From: Cobetia amphilecti
GTDB taxonomy: Bacteria; Pseudomonadota; Gammaproteobacteria; Pseudomonadales; Halomonadaceae
Direction: 5' to 3'
Assembly (NCBI RefSeq): GCF_020217465.1
Contig: NZ_CP084115.1
Coordinates: 992,001 to 1,056,000 of the forward strand
Length of the DNA stretch: 64,000 bases
Of this stretch, positions 9,714 to 18,965 are shown piece by piece. The position numbers were made by a program, and so were the translations under genes. The first letter of the stretch is position 1. Every line of letters begins with the position of its first letter. The notes below the pieces were generated by a model. The model was not told the DNA's origin, did no database searches, and was given only the letters and a program-made list of their open reading frames with translations.

Positions 9714-9760
9714 TACTCAACAAAGGGCGATCCGGCTGACGGATCGCCCTTTGTTGAGTA
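9714..9760. repeat. Perfect 21-bp inverted repeat, likely terminator-like hairpin
   Basis: The arm at 9714-9734 is exactly complementary to the arm at 9740-9760, with loop GCTGA. The right arm holds CCCTTTGTTGAG but no uninterrupted T run. It lies between dacA and ybeD, 40 bases before the ybeD start, and its right edge makes a TAGAAT -10-like hexamer at 9759-9764. It may separate the two transcripts or serve as a protein binding site. Confidence 0.6.
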
Positions 9761-9798
9761 GAATGGTCGGAAATAGAGTTACCTGAAGGGCTATCCCC

Positions 9799-10086
9799 AT
9801 GGCCAAGACGCCAGCAGCTGGTGGGCAGACGCCCCCGAAGATTGAATTCCCGTGTGATTTCTCCCTCAAGATCGTCGGCACCGCCGCAGAAGATCTCGTC
9901 GAAGTGGTCTGCAATATCCTGGAAGTGCATGCGCCGGGCTTCGATGCGACGGCCATCACCTGGCAGGACAGCAAGAACGGCAACTACCGCAGCATCCGTG
10001 TGGTGATCCGTGCCACCGGTACCGATCAGCTGGATGCGCTGCACCGTGACCTCAAGGCCACCGGTCGCATCCATATGGTGCTGTGA
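9799..10086 (+). CDS. ybeD: YbeD-like DUF493 protein
   Basis: A 95-residue cytoplasmic protein of the UPF0250/DUF493 family, with an ACT-like ferredoxin fold in known structures. Visible family marks are IEFPCDFSLKIVG, the central VCNILEVHAPGF and the end LDALHRDLKATGRIHMVL. Its biochemical role is not firmly known; in gammaproteobacteria it lies regularly between dacA and lipB, as here, so a link to lipoate metabolism or envelope growth is only contextual. Confidence 0.93.
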   Translation: MAKTPAAGGQTPPKIEFPCDFSLKIVGTAAEDLVEVVCNILEVHAPGFDATAITWQDSKNGNYRSIRVVIRATGTDQLDALHRDLKATGRIHMVL

Positions 10087-10143
10087 TCCAGGCATGAAAC
10101 GCTGGATTTCCTTGTCTTGCGCCTTGATGACAGGAGCGCATGC

Positions 10144-10869
10144 ATGAACACGATTCACGTCTACCACCTCGGCCTCAAGGCCTATGATGAGGTGTGGTCG
10201 GCCATGCGCCACTTCACCGATACGCGTGCGGCCGATGCGCCGGACGAGCTGTGGGTGGTGGAGCACCCGCCGGTCTTTACCCAGGGCCAGGCGGGTAAGC
10301 CGGAGCATCTGTTGATGCCGGGCGACATTCCGGTGGTGCAGACCGACCGTGGCGGCCAGGTGACCTATCATGGGCCCGGCCAGCTGGTGCTCTACCCGCT
10401 GCTCAACGTCAAGCGAGGCGGCATCGGCGTTCGCCAGCTTGTGACGGTGCTGGAAGAGACGGTGGTGGCGGCGATGGCCGAGCATGGCATCGAGGCCTAT
10501 CCGCGTCCGGACGCGCCTGGCGTCTATGTGAAGAAGTCGGCGCAGCGTGGCGATGACCCGCGTCGTTCGATGGAAGAGGCCAAGATCGCCTCGCTGGGAC
10601 TGCGCATCCGGCGTGGTTGCAGCTTCCATGGTGTGGCGATCAATCTGGACATGGACCTCGCGCCCTTCGGGCGCATCAATCCCTGCGGCTATGCCGGCAT
10701 GGCGATGACCCAGCTGCGCGATCTCGTTCGCGCACCGGTGGATCTTGCCAGCGAGCGTGACCGCCTGGTGCGTTGTCTGGGCGCAAGCCTGGGCGATGTG
10801 ACCCTGACTCCGGTGAGCGGCCTGCCCGCGGCACTGGCTGACATTTCTCGAACAGCAGGACAGAACTGA
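10144..10869 (+). CDS. lipB: Octanoyl-[ACP]:protein N-octanoyltransferase
   Basis: Moves octanoate from acyl carrier protein to lipoyl domains, the first step of protein lipoylation. The 241-residue product has HPPVFTQGQ, the conserved [15 protein letters not shown], the Lys-containing [12 protein letters not shown] and the catalytic Cys of NPCGYAGM. Start ATG 10144 follows AGGAG at 10132-10136 with seven bases between. It overlaps the lipA start by one base (TGATG), so the two are coupled. Confidence 0.96.
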   Translation: MNTIHVYHLGLKAYDEVWSAMRHFTDTRAADAPDELWVVEHPPVFTQGQAGKPEHLLMPGDIPVVQTDRGGQVTYHGPGQLVLYPLLNVKRGGIGVRQLVTVLEETVVAAMAEHGIEAYPRPDAPGVYVKKSAQRGDDPRRSMEEAKIASLGLRIRRGCSFHGVAINLDMDLAPFGRINPCGYAGMAMTQLRDLVRAPVDLASERDRLVRCLGASLGDVTLTPVSGLPAALADISRTAGQN

Positions 10870-11861
10870 TGACCGAGACCATCGCTACCACGAAGCCCGC
10901 TCCCTCCGCTGCTCCTGCCCGCAAGGAGCGTGGCGTGAAGCTGCGCGGCGCCGAGAAGGTTGCCCGCATTCCGGTCAAGGTGATTCCCACCGAGACCTTG
11001 CCCAAGAAGCCGGACTGGCTGCGTGTGCGCATGCCGGCCTCGCCGGAAGTCACGCGCATCAAGCAGACGCTGCGCAAGCACGGCCTGCACACGGTCTGTG
11101 AAGAAGCCTCCTGCCCGAACCTGGGCGAGTGCTTCAGCGGCGGCACCGCGACCTTCATGATCATGGGTGACATCTGCACCCGTCGTTGCCCGTTCTGCGA
11201 CGTGGCGCACGGTCGTCCCAACGCGCTGAACGCCGACGAGCCGCGCGAGCTGGCCGAGGCCATCGCCGAGATGCGCCTGAATTATGTCGTCGTGACCTCC
11301 GTCGACCGTGATGACCTGCGCGACGGTGGCTCCAACCACATCGCCGAGTGCATCCGCGAGATTCGCGAGAAGTGCGATGGCACCGAGATCGAAGTGCTGG
11401 TGCCGGACTTCCGTGGCCGCATGCAGGTCGCGCTGGACGTGCTCGAGCAGACACCGCCGGACGTCTTCAACCACAACCTGGAAACCGTGCCGAGCCTTTA
11501 CCGTCGCGTGCGTCCGGGTGCCGACTATCAGTGGTCACTTGATCTGCTCAAGGGCTACAAGGAGCGTCGTCCGGAAGTGAAGACCAAGTCCGGCCTGATG
11601 CTGGGTGTCGGCGAGACTGACGAGCAGGTGCTCGAAGTCATGCAGGACCTGCGCAACCACGGTGTCGACATGCTGACCCTGGGTCAGTACATGCAGCCGT
11701 CGCGCAACCACCTGCCCATCGACCGCTGGGTGCACCCGGACACCTTCGATTGGCTCGGCCAGAAGGCGCGCGAGATGGGCTTTTCGCATGTCGCCTCCGG
11801 CCCGCTGGTGCGCTCTTCCTACCACGCCGACAAGCAGGCGCACGGTGTGGAAGTGAAGTAA
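10869..11861 (+). CDS. lipA: Lipoyl synthase
   Basis: Radical SAM enzyme that inserts two sulfurs into octanoyl-lipoyl domains. Both iron-sulfur sites are visible: the auxiliary cluster motif [12 protein letters not shown] and the radical SAM motif CTRRCPFC. The C-terminal RSSYHADKQ supplies the conserved serine. At 330 residues it has normal length, with a short Ala/Pro/Lys-rich start. It ends the proA-lipA run; a bidirectional terminator follows at 11898-11936. Confidence 0.97.
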   Translation: MTETIATTKPAPSAAPARKERGVKLRGAEKVARIPVKVIPTETLPKKPDWLRVRMPASPEVTRIKQTLRKHGLHTVCEEASCPNLGECFSGGTATFMIMGDICTRRCPFCDVAHGRPNALNADEPRELAEAIAEMRLNYVVVTSVDRDDLRDGGSNHIAECIREIREKCDGTEIEVLVPDFRGRMQVALDVLEQTPPDVFNHNLETVPSLYRRVRPGADYQWSLDLLKGYKERRPEVKTKSGLMLGVGETDEQVLEVMQDLRNHGVDMLTLGQYMQPSRNHLPIDRWVHPDTFDWLGQKAREMGFSHVASGPLVRSSYHADKQAHGVEVK

Positions 11862-11897
11862 GCCGCACTGCTGACATGCCGTCAGTTGCCTGAACGA

Positions 11898-11936
11898 AAA
11901 AAACCGCCATGGAGCTTGTCTCCATGGCGGTTTTTT
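11898..11936. terminator. Bidirectional intrinsic terminator
   Basis: A 17-bp perfect stem (AAAAAACCGCCATGGAG with loop CTTGT) ends in six Ts on the plus strand and six on the minus strand. It separates the convergent genes lipA and the LysR regulator. Confidence 0.9.
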
Positions 11937-11966
11937 CATGTGGTTTGCGCCATCAGGGCGCTATGT

Positions 11967-12956
11967 TCATTGCTCGGTCGCCAGCGGCAGGCAGGCCACG
12001 CTGTGCCCGGGGATGGGCTCCATCGGCGCGCTGAAGTGAGCATTGAGCTCCGGCAGCAGCTCGCGCACGAAGCGCAGGAACAGCTCGGTGACCGGCGTGG
12101 GATAGCGGTCCTTGGGGTAGACGGTGCACCAGCTGCGTCTGAGCGGGAAGCCCGGCAGCGAGGGCGAGGCCAGCAGGCCTGAGGCCAGCTCGAGCTGAAC
12201 CGACAGTCGCGGCAGGATCGCCACGCCCAGGTGCGCCATCACACCTTGCTTGATGGCCTCATTGGAGCCCAACTCCAGCGTATGGCGCAGCGAGACGCGC
12301 TCGCGTGCGGCGAACTCCTCGAAGGCGGTACGAGTGCCGGAACCGGGTTCACGCATCAGCATGTAGTACTGCGCGAGGTCTTCCAGCGTGATGCCCTTGA
12401 CCTCCAGCAGCGGATGACCGGGCCAGACGACGGGGATCAGCTCGTTGTCGAGAATCGGCATGAAGGCCAGATTGGCGTCATCCGGCACCATGCCCATGAT
12501 CACCAGGTCATCGCGCCGCTCGGCGAGGCGCTCGAGCGCCTGACCGCGATTGCAGACGCGCAGGCGCACCGAGACTTCCGGATATCGCGCCCGGAAGCGC
12601 GCCAGAATATGCGGCACCACGTACTGAGCGGTGGAAACGGCAGCCAGATTGAGCTCGCCGCGGATGGTGCCGGCGATCTCCGACAGCTCCATCTGCAGGC
12701 TCGAGACCTCGCCGAAGATCGACTGCACCGAGTTCGCCAGGGCGTCAGCCGCCGGCAGGATATGCAGCGTCTTGCCGGCATATTTGAACAGCGATTGCTC
12801 GAGTGCCTGCTCCAATTGACGAATCTGGGCACTGACGGCGGGTTGCGTCAGGCCAAGTTGCTCGGCCGCACGGGAGTAGGACTGTTGGCGATGAACCGCT
12901 TGGAACACCTGTAACTGTCTGAAAGTTAAGCGATTCAACAAGTTTGGACGCGACAT
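11967..12956 (-). CDS. pycR: LysR-type regulator beside pyruvate carboxylase (PycR-like)
   Basis: A 329-residue LysR regulator: N-terminal helix-turn-helix (FQAVHRQQSYSRAAEQLGLT, then QPAVSAQIRQLE, about residues 15-65) and a substrate-binding domain. It is divergent from pycA with 193 bases between, the arrangement of P. aeruginosa pycR-pycA-pycB, so control of those genes is likely but inferred. Start: ATG 12956 matches the usual LysR N-terminus; an in-frame ATG at 12971 would add five residues. The effector is unknown. Confidence 0.85.
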   Translation of the reverse strand: MSRPNLLNRLTFRQLQVFQAVHRQQSYSRAAEQLGLTQPAVSAQIRQLEQALEQSLFKYAGKTLHILPAADALANSVQSIFGEVSSLQMELSEIAGTIRGELNLAAVSTAQYVVPHILARFRARYPEVSVRLRVCNRGQALERLAERRDDLVIMGMVPDDANLAFMPILDNELIPVVWPGHPLLEVKGITLEDLAQYYMLMREPGSGTRTAFEEFAARERVSLRHTLELGSNEAIKQGVMAHLGVAILPRLSVQLELASGLLASPSLPGFPLRRSWCTVYPKDRYPTPVTELFLRFVRELLPELNAHFSAPMEPIPGHSVACLPLATEQ

Positions 12957-12969
12957 GACACACCCAGTC

Positions 12970-12985
12970 ATAAGGTTTTACTTAT
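12970..12985. promoter_or_regulatory. Candidate LysR operator between pycR and pycA
   Basis: ATAAG-N6-CTTAT is a dyad with five-base arms in an AT-rich stretch (12960-13020) of an otherwise GC-rich sequence. Near repeats AGATTGG (12986-12992) and CTATTGG (13012-13018) follow. The placement just before the divergent regulator fits a LysR site, but spacing differs slightly from the classical T-N11-A. Confidence 0.35.
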
Positions 12986-13149
12986 AGATTGGCAAAAAAA
13001 TATCAACTTTTCTATTGGTCTCTCGCTGGGTAGCGTGGAACGCATGCTACCTCGTGTCTGTCAGCGCCGTTGTCGCGTCTGGCGGTCAATGACAAGCGCA
13101 CGACCAGAGCACCACAACAAGATCACGCGTCACGTCCGGGAGAGTCACC

Positions 13150-14565
13150 ATGTTTCGCAAGTTGCTGATTGCCAACCGAGGGGAAATCGCAGTGCGCATT
13201 GTACGCGCCTGTGCCGAGATGGACATCCGCTCAGTCGCTGTCTACACCGAACCTGATCGTTTCTCCTTGCACGTCAAACGCGCCGATGAAGCGCATTTCA
13301 TCGGCGAAGACCCGCTGGCCGGCTATCTGGATGCCCGCCGCCTGGTCGATCTCGCGCGCGAGACCGGCTGTGACGCCATCCATCCGGGCTACGGATTCCT
13401 GTCGGAGAACGCCGAATTCGCGGCTATCTGTGAAGCGGCGGGAATCGCCTTCGTGGGGCCTGCCAGCAGTGTCATCGCCCGCATGGGTGACAAGACCCAG
13501 GCCCGCGATGCCATGAAGGCGGCCGGCGTGCCGGTGACGCCGGGCTCGGCCGGCAATCTGGCCGATGTCGAGGAGGCGCTGAGTGTCGCCGAGCAGGTCG
13601 GCTACCCCGTCATGCTCAAGGCTACCTCAGGCGGTGGGGGGCGCGGTATCCGGCGTTGTGATGATGCTCATCAGCTCGAGCAGGCCTGGGGGCGCGTGAT
13701 CTCGGAAGCCACCAAGGCCTTCGGCAGCGCCGATGTGTTCCTCGAGCGTTGCGTGGTCGACCCGCTGCATATCGAGGTGCAGATCCTGGCCGACAATCAC
13801 GACAACGTGATTCATCTGTTCGAGCGTGACTGCTCCATCCAGCGTCGCAACCAGAAGCTGATCGAGATTGCCCCCAGTCCGCAGCTGACACCGGAGCAGC
13901 GCTCTTACGTCGGCGAGATGGCGGTACGTGCCGCCCGCGCCGTCGGCTATCGCAACGCCGGCACCGTGGAGTTTCTGGTCAAGGGCAACGAGATCTACTT
14001 CATGGAGATGAACACTCGCGTGCAGGTAGAGCACACCATCAGCGAGGCCATCACCGGCGTGGACATCGTGCGCGAGCAGATCCGCATCGCCTGGGGCCAC
14101 AAGCTGGCCTTCCGTCAGGAAGACATTCGCCATCACGGCTATGCGATCCAGTTCCGCATCAACGCCGAGGACCCCAAGAACGACTTCCTGCCAAGCTTCG
14201 GGCGCATCACGCGCTACTACGCGCCGGGCGGGCCTGGCGTGCGTACCGATACCGCGATCTATACCGGCTACACCATCCCGCCGTATTTCGATTCCATGTG
14301 TCTGAAGCTCATCGTGTGGGGGCTGACCTGGGAAGAGGTCATCAATCGTGGTTCACGTGCCCTCAATGACATGCGTCTGCAGGGCGTCAAGACCACGGCG
14401 CCTTACTATCAGGAAATCCTCAAGCACCCTGATTTCCGCAACGCACACTTCGATACCGGCTTCGTGGCCGCCCACCCGGAATTGACCCAGTACTCGGTCA
14501 AGCGCCTGCCGGAACAGACGGCGCTGGCGATCGCGGCGGCCATCGCGGCCCACGCCGGTCTCTGA
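13150..14565 (+). CDS. pycA: Pyruvate carboxylase subunit A (biotin carboxylase)
   Basis: ATP-dependent carboxylation of biotin, the first half-reaction of pyruvate carboxylation to oxaloacetate. The 471-residue product shows biotin carboxylase marks: LIANRGEIAVRI, the ATP-binding glycine loop KATSGGGGRGIR, the EMNTRVQVEHTISE motif and ERDCSIQRRNQK. It could be mistaken for AccC, but the paired downstream carboxyltransferase-BCCP gene and the LysR neighbour favour pyruvate carboxylase. GGGAGAG lies at 13138-13144 before ATG 13150. Confidence 0.93.
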   Translation: MFRKLLIANRGEIAVRIVRACAEMDIRSVAVYTEPDRFSLHVKRADEAHFIGEDPLAGYLDARRLVDLARETGCDAIHPGYGFLSENAEFAAICEAAGIAFVGPASSVIARMGDKTQARDAMKAAGVPVTPGSAGNLADVEEALSVAEQVGYPVMLKATSGGGGRGIRRCDDAHQLEQAWGRVISEATKAFGSADVFLERCVVDPLHIEVQILADNHDNVIHLFERDCSIQRRNQKLIEIAPSPQLTPEQRSYVGEMAVRAARAVGYRNAGTVEFLVKGNEIYFMEMNTRVQVEHTISEAITGVDIVREQIRIAWGHKLAFRQEDIRHHGYAIQFRINAEDPKNDFLPSFGRITRYYAPGGPGVRTDTAIYTGYTIPPYFDSMCLKLIVWGLTWEEVINRGSRALNDMRLQGVKTTAPYYQEILKHPDFRNAHFDTGFVAAHPELTQYSVKRLPEQTALAIAAAIAAHAGL

Positions 14566-14648
14566 TGCGCACCTGATGCCCCTGATGTCGTGAATCTTCC
14601 CTGAGCTTCCCCCGGTTCACGTAGCCAACAATTAGAAGGACCCCAGAC

Positions 14649-16481
14649 ATGACAGCTGCAACCCACAACGCCCCCGCCGTCGATCACGCCGAGCGCGTCA
14701 AGGTCACCGAAGTCGTGCTGCGCGATGGCCACCAGTCGTTGATCGCGACCCGCATGCGCACCGAGGACATGCTACCGATTGCCGCCCGCCTCGATCAGGC
14801 CGGTTTCTACAGTCTCGAAGTGTGGGGCGGCGCGACCTTCGATGCCTGCGTGCGTTTTTTGAAGGAAGATCCCTGGGCGCGCCTGAAGGCGCTCAAGGAA
14901 GCCATGCCCAACACCCCGCTGCAGATGCTGCTGCGCGGCCAGAACCTGCTCGGCTATCGTCACTACGCCGATGATGTGGTGGAGGCCTTCGTCGAGCGCG
15001 CCGCGGCAGGTGGCATCGATATCTTCCGTGTCTTCGATGCCCTGAATGACCTGCGCAACATGGAAACCGCCATGCGTGCGGTCAAGAAGGCCGGCAAGCA
15101 CGCCCAGGGCACCATCTGCTACACCGTGAGCCCGGTGCATACGCTGGAGATGTACGTCGAGCAGGCGCGCAAGCTGGTCGAGATGGGGGCCGATTCCATC
15201 GCCATCAAGGACATGGCCGGCCTGCTGACGCCGTATGCCACCTACGACCTGGTCAGCGCGCTGGTCGAGGCGGTCGGGGTGCCGATCCACCTGCACAGCC
15301 ACGCCACGGCAGGCCTGGCGCCGCAGTGCCAGATCAAGGCTGTCGAGGCGGACTGTCGCCACATCGATACCTGCATCTCGGCCTTCGCCGGCGGCACCAG
15401 CCATCCGGCCACCGAATCCTTCGTGGCCTCGCTGCGCGGCACCCAGTGGGATACCGGCCTTGAGCTGGAGTCGCTGCGCGAGATCGGCGATTACTTCCAC
15501 GAGGTGCGCAGCAAGTACTCAGCCTTCGAGAGCGAATTCACCCGCGAGGATGTCTCGGTCCAGATCAGTCAGATCCCCGGCGGCATGATGTCCAACCTGG
15601 CCAGCCAGCTGAAGGAGCAGAACGCCCTGGAGCGCATCCGCGAGGTGTTCGATGAGATTCCGCGTGTGCGTGCCGATCTCGGCTATCCGCCACTGGTCAC
15701 CCCGACCTCGCAGATCGTCGGCACCCAGGCGGTACTCAACGTGCTGACCGGCGAGCGCTACAAGAGCATCACCAACGAGGTGAAGCGCTACCTGCAGGGC
15801 GGCTATGGTCAGGCGCCGGCACCGGTCAACGAAGAGGTGCGCTCGCGTGCCATCGGCAACGCGCCGGTGGAAGTCGGGCGCCCGGCCGACCTGCTCGCGC
15901 CGGAGATGACGCGCCTCACCGAGGAGCTGGGCGAGCTGGCCGAGTCCCCCGAGGACGTGCTGACCTTCGCCATGTTCCCGGAGCTGGGACGTGACTTCCT
16001 CAATGAGCGCCGTGCCGGCACGCTCACACCGGAAATCATCCCCCAGGGCGAGGCGGAACGTCCGGTGACCTCTGGAGTGCCGACAGAGTTCGTCATCGAC
16101 GTGCACGGCGAGTCCTACGCGGTGCAGATCACCGGCGTCGGCGGTGCCAAGGGAAGCAAGCGTCACGTCTACCTGACCCTGGACGGCATGCCGGAAGAGG
16201 TGGTGTTCGAGGCCAAGGACGATTACGTGGCGGGCGGCCAGAGCGGCGGACGTGCCAGCGCCTCGGCGCCGGGCCATGTTACCACCGCGATGCCGGGCAA
16301 CATCGTCGAGGTGCTGGTCGCGGTCGGTGACAGCGTCACCGCGGGCCAGTCGGTGCTGATCAGTGAGGCGATGAAGATGGAGACCGAGATCGCCGCGCGT
16401 GTCGACGGTACCGTCAAGGCCATTCATGTCGCGCGTGGCGATCGTGTCACGCCGGGGGAAGTGCTGATCGAGATCGCGTGA
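14649..16481 (+). CDS. pycB: Pyruvate carboxylase subunit B (carboxyltransferase and biotin carrier)
   Basis: Transfers the carboxyl group from biotin to pyruvate and carries the biotin. Of 610 residues, the N-terminal TIM barrel (about 15-290) has [13 protein letters not shown], the metal-site HLHSHATAG and the Lys-containing SIAIKDMAG; a PYC/OadA middle domain follows; the C-terminal biotinyl domain (about 535-610) has [10 protein letters not shown] with the biotinylated Lys. The sequence alone cannot exclude an oxaloacetate decarboxylase alpha subunit, but no beta or gamma membrane subunits are nearby and pycA is adjacent, so carboxylase is preferred. AGAAGGA precedes ATG 14649. Confidence 0.92.
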   Translation: MTAATHNAPAVDHAERVKVTEVVLRDGHQSLIATRMRTEDMLPIAARLDQAGFYSLEVWGGATFDACVRFLKEDPWARLKALKEAMPNTPLQMLLRGQNLLGYRHYADDVVEAFVERAAAGGIDIFRVFDALNDLRNMETAMRAVKKAGKHAQGTICYTVSPVHTLEMYVEQARKLVEMGADSIAIKDMAGLLTPYATYDLVSALVEAVGVPIHLHSHATAGLAPQCQIKAVEADCRHIDTCISAFAGGTSHPATESFVASLRGTQWDTGLELESLREIGDYFHEVRSKYSAFESEFTREDVSVQISQIPGGMMSNLASQLKEQNALERIREVFDEIPRVRADLGYPPLVTPTSQIVGTQAVLNVLTGERYKSITNEVKRYLQGGYGQAPAPVNEEVRSRAIGNAPVEVGRPADLLAPEMTRLTEELGELAESPEDVLTFAMFPELGRDFLNERRAGTLTPEIIPQGEAERPVTSGVPTEFVIDVHGESYAVQITGVGGAKGSKRHVYLTLDGMPEEVVFEAKDDYVAGGQSGGRASASAPGHVTTAMPGNIVEVLVAVGDSVTAGQSVLISEAMKMETEIAARVDGTVKAIHVARGDRVTPGEVLIEIA

Positions 16482-16487
16482 TGCCAG

Positions 16488-16518
16488 CGGCGGCGAGGTT
16501 GCAAAATCTGGCCGCCGT
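16488..16518 (+). other. GC-rich hairpin after pycB
   Basis: CGGCGGC near 16490 can pair with GCCGCCG near 16512 around an AT-rich loop that includes GCAAAATC. No T run follows. It may mark the 3' end of the pyc transcript. Confidence 0.3.
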
Positions 16519-16599
16519 CACCATCTGACAGCTATACGATCACCAGGGGCGGCCGGGCATCTTCGAGGCTCTGCCGTCCTTTCCTGTGGAAGGACCAAC

Positions 16600-17151
16600 A
16601 TGGCAACACATTTCGAGCAGGTTCCCGGCCTGAGTGAGCAGATCGACCCGGCCACCCGTGGCTACGTCTTCAACCAGACCATGCTGCGCATCAAGGACCC
16701 CGAGCGCAGCCTGGATTTCTACACCCGCGTGCTGGGGATGCGTCTGGTGCGCAAGCTCGACTTCCCGGAAATGCAGTTCAGTCTCTATTTCCTCGCCTAT
16801 CTGGATGACGACCAGGCCAGTGAAGTGCCCGGTGATGACCTCAAGCGCACCACCTACACCTTCGGGCGTGAGGCAATGCTGGAGCTGACCCATAACTGGG
16901 GCACCGAGAATGACCCGGACTTCGCCTACCATGACGGCAACGCCCAACCGCAGGGCTTCGGCCATATCGGGGTCAGCGTGCCGGATGTCTATGCGGCTGC
17001 CGAGCGTTTCGAGTCGCTGGGCGTCGAGTTCGTCAAGCGCCCCGACGATGGCAAGATGAAGGGTCTGGCCTTCGTGAAGGACCCCGATGGCTACTGGATC
17101 GAGATCCTGCGCGCCGATACCTTCGAGCGTCAGGCCAACGGCGAAGCCTGA
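16600..17151 (+). CDS. gloA: Lactoylglutathione lyase (glyoxalase I)
   Basis: Isomerises the hemithioacetal of methylglyoxal and glutathione to S-lactoylglutathione. The 183-residue product has the VOC fold, with metal-site sequences [40 protein letters not shown] and [10 protein letters not shown]. The long form resembles yeast and Pseudomonas enzymes. It is notable that methylglyoxal synthase, which makes the substrate, lies about 3 kb downstream. A terminator follows at 17172. Confidence 0.95.
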   Translation: MATHFEQVPGLSEQIDPATRGYVFNQTMLRIKDPERSLDFYTRVLGMRLVRKLDFPEMQFSLYFLAYLDDDQASEVPGDDLKRTTYTFGREAMLELTHNWGTENDPDFAYHDGNAQPQGFGHIGVSVPDVYAAAERFESLGVEFVKRPDDGKMKGLAFVKDPDGYWIEILRADTFERQANGEA

Positions 17152-17171
17152 GGCAGGCCGCCGCTGTAAAC

Positions 17172-17205
17172 AACCGCCACCACCGGCATGCCCGGGGTGG
17201 CGGTT
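17172..17205 (+). terminator. Intrinsic terminator after gloA
   Basis: AACCGCCACC (17172-17181) pairs with GGTGGCGGTT (17196-17205), with extra CCGG/CCGG pairing inside, followed by TTTCG. Confidence 0.8.
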
Positions 17206-17346
17206 TTTCGTTTATACGAAACTCCGCGTTGCAGGGGTGTCAGCGGCATTCGCTTGCTGCAATGATGATGTCTGACTGACACTCGCAAGGCGCTCATTAT
17301 TGATGGCCCTTGAGGTCGATCGCCCATGACGAAAGAGGAGGCAGTT

Positions 17347-18099
17347 ATGTCGGAGAATGCACAGCGGTTGAGCGGCAAGGTGGCGGTAGTCAGTGGGGCT
17401 TCACGCGGGATCGGTGCCGGGATCGCGCAGCGCCTGGCGGCGGATGGCGCTCACGTCATCGTCAACTATCGCAGCGACAGTGATGGCGCCTTGCAGGTCG
17501 TGACGGATATCGAGTCGCGGGGCGGCAAGGCGATCGCCGTTCAGGCCGATGTCGGTGTCAGCAGCGACGCGGCACAATTGTTCACCGAAGCCCGGCGCGT
17601 GTACGGCGGCGTGGATATCCTGGTCAACAATGCCGGCATGAGCATCTACAAGCCCATCGCCGATTTCACGGATGACGACTTCGCCAACCTGATGCAGGCC
17701 AATCTGACCGGCTCCTTCAATCTGATGCGTGAGGCGGCGCGGCATCTGCGCGATGGCGGACGTGTGATCAACATGTCCACCTCGGTGACGCGGCAGATGT
17801 TCGCGACCTATGGGCCCTATGCGGCTTCCAAGGCCGCGGTGGACCAACTGACGCGGGTGCTGGCCAAGGAAGTCGGTGAGCGAGGCATCACGGTCAATGC
17901 CGTGGCGCCGGGCCCGACGGACACCGGCCTGTTTCGTCACGGCAAGAGTGAAGAGACCATCGAGCGCCTCAAGGGCATGGCGGCGCTGGGGCGCATTGCG
18001 GACCCGCAGGATGTCGCAGCCGTGGTGGCCTGGCTTGCCAGCGAAGATGCCGGCTGGGTGAGTGGCCAGGTCATCGGTGCCAATGGCGGCTTTGCCTGA
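17347..18099 (+). CDS. Short-chain dehydrogenase/reductase
   Basis: A 250-residue classical SDR oxidoreductase. The Rossmann motif VSGASRGIGAGI is near residue 15, NNAG near 96, the catalytic Ser lies in NMSTSV and YAASK holds the catalytic Tyr and Lys. NYRSDSD after beta-2 gives an Arg suited to NADP binding (inference). ATG 17347 is chosen for the strong AGAGGAGG before it at 17333-17340, not ATG 17326. Substrate unknown; similarity is to FabG-like and sugar or quinone reductases. Confidence 0.9.
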   Translation: MSENAQRLSGKVAVVSGASRGIGAGIAQRLAADGAHVIVNYRSDSDGALQVVTDIESRGGKAIAVQADVGVSSDAAQLFTEARRVYGGVDILVNNAGMSIYKPIADFTDDDFANLMQANLTGSFNLMREAARHLRDGGRVINMSTSVTRQMFATYGPYAASKAAVDQLTRVLAKEVGERGITVNAVAPGPTDTGLFRHGKSEETIERLKGMAALGRIADPQDVAAVVAWLASEDAGWVSGQVIGANGGFA

Positions 18100-18194
18100 G
18101 GTCACCGAGGTGGGTTTTGCCTAACACCGCCCATGTTTGCGGCTATGCTGTTGTCAGGATGAGGTTTGTTCAGACATTGGCATGAGGGGCTGGT

Positions 18195-18902
18195 ATGAAG
18201 GTGACAGCTAGCGAAGTCCACGGCGATATCTCGCCGCAGGGCGTGATCCCGGCTCCCGATGGTTTGCGCGTGGGCTATCCCGGGCACCTTGGGGGTTACT
18301 CGCGCGAGTGCGCGCTCAAGCTCTATGCCAACGACGCCCAGCTCAAGGCTTACGCAGGCATCGATGAGGTCATCAGGGCGCTGGCGGAAGGCGAGATCGA
18401 TACCGCCGTGGTGCCCTGGTCGCGTGGGCATCAGCGTCCGGTGCGCACCACGCATCAGGCGCTGGCCTTCTGGACGGGCATCTGCGTCGAGCGGCGGGTC
18501 TTCCGTGCCATCAGTCTCAGTCTGCTGGGGCCGCCCGGGGCTTCACCGTCGGCGGTGAGGCGTATCGTGGCACGCGAGGCCCTGTTCGAAGAGTGCGATG
18601 CCTGGTTGCAGCAGAACCTGCCGGAGGTCGAGCGGGTGGAGTGTCTGCACATGGCGGATGCGCTGGACATGGCAGAGAGTCGCAGCGATACGCTGGCCAT
18701 CGCGCCGCCATCACTGGCGCGCCGCCCGGGGCTTGTGTGCCTCGCCCAGCGCATCGAGGATGACCCCGGCCGTGTGGCGCAATTCGCGGTGCTGAGGCGT
18801 GATCACTCGCGGGTGCGCGGCCAGTGCTTTTCCTGTGATGCCACGGTGGATGAAGGGCAGGGCAACGCCGTGCTGTCCGGTACCAGCGAGCCCACCGGGT
18901 GA
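18195..18902 (+). CDS. Degenerate prephenate-dehydratase-like protein
   Basis: A 235-residue protein whose layout follows the type II periplasmic-binding fold of prephenate dehydratase: GYPGHLGGYSRECALKLY (family GPxGTFSxxAA), DEVIRALAEGEIDTAVVP (family VENGEADYGVVPxENS), the repeat lobe to AIAPPSLARRPGLVCLA, then IEDDPGRVAQFAVL. In the active family the last motif carries Thr-Arg-Phe (TRF); here it reads Ala-Gln-Phe near residues 195-197, and the Pro-Glu-Asn-Ser element is also lost. No ACT domain or ESR motif is seen. Probably not a working dehydratase. The C-terminus (CFSC near 211-214) is not family-like. Assignment is by eye. Confidence 0.6.
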   Translation: MKVTASEVHGDISPQGVIPAPDGLRVGYPGHLGGYSRECALKLYANDAQLKAYAGIDEVIRALAEGEIDTAVVPWSRGHQRPVRTTHQALAFWTGICVERRVFRAISLSLLGPPGASPSAVRRIVAREALFEECDAWLQQNLPEVERVECLHMADALDMAESRSDTLAIAPPSLARRPGLVCLAQRIEDDPGRVAQFAVLRRDHSRVRGQCFSCDATVDEGQGNAVLSGTSEPTG

Positions 18903-18965
18903 GGGTCGCCGCTCGGCCCTGAGTTCCGTTATGCTGAAGGCCATTCGTCATCAGAGGCCTTTTGT

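Noticed and set aside
13150-16481. Reading the pyc pair as acetyl-CoA carboxylase or Na+ pump oxaloacetate decarboxylase
   Set aside because: The second gene has the PycB/OadA carboxyltransferase with a fused biotin domain, unlike AccA/AccD, and no OadB or OadG membrane subunits are present.
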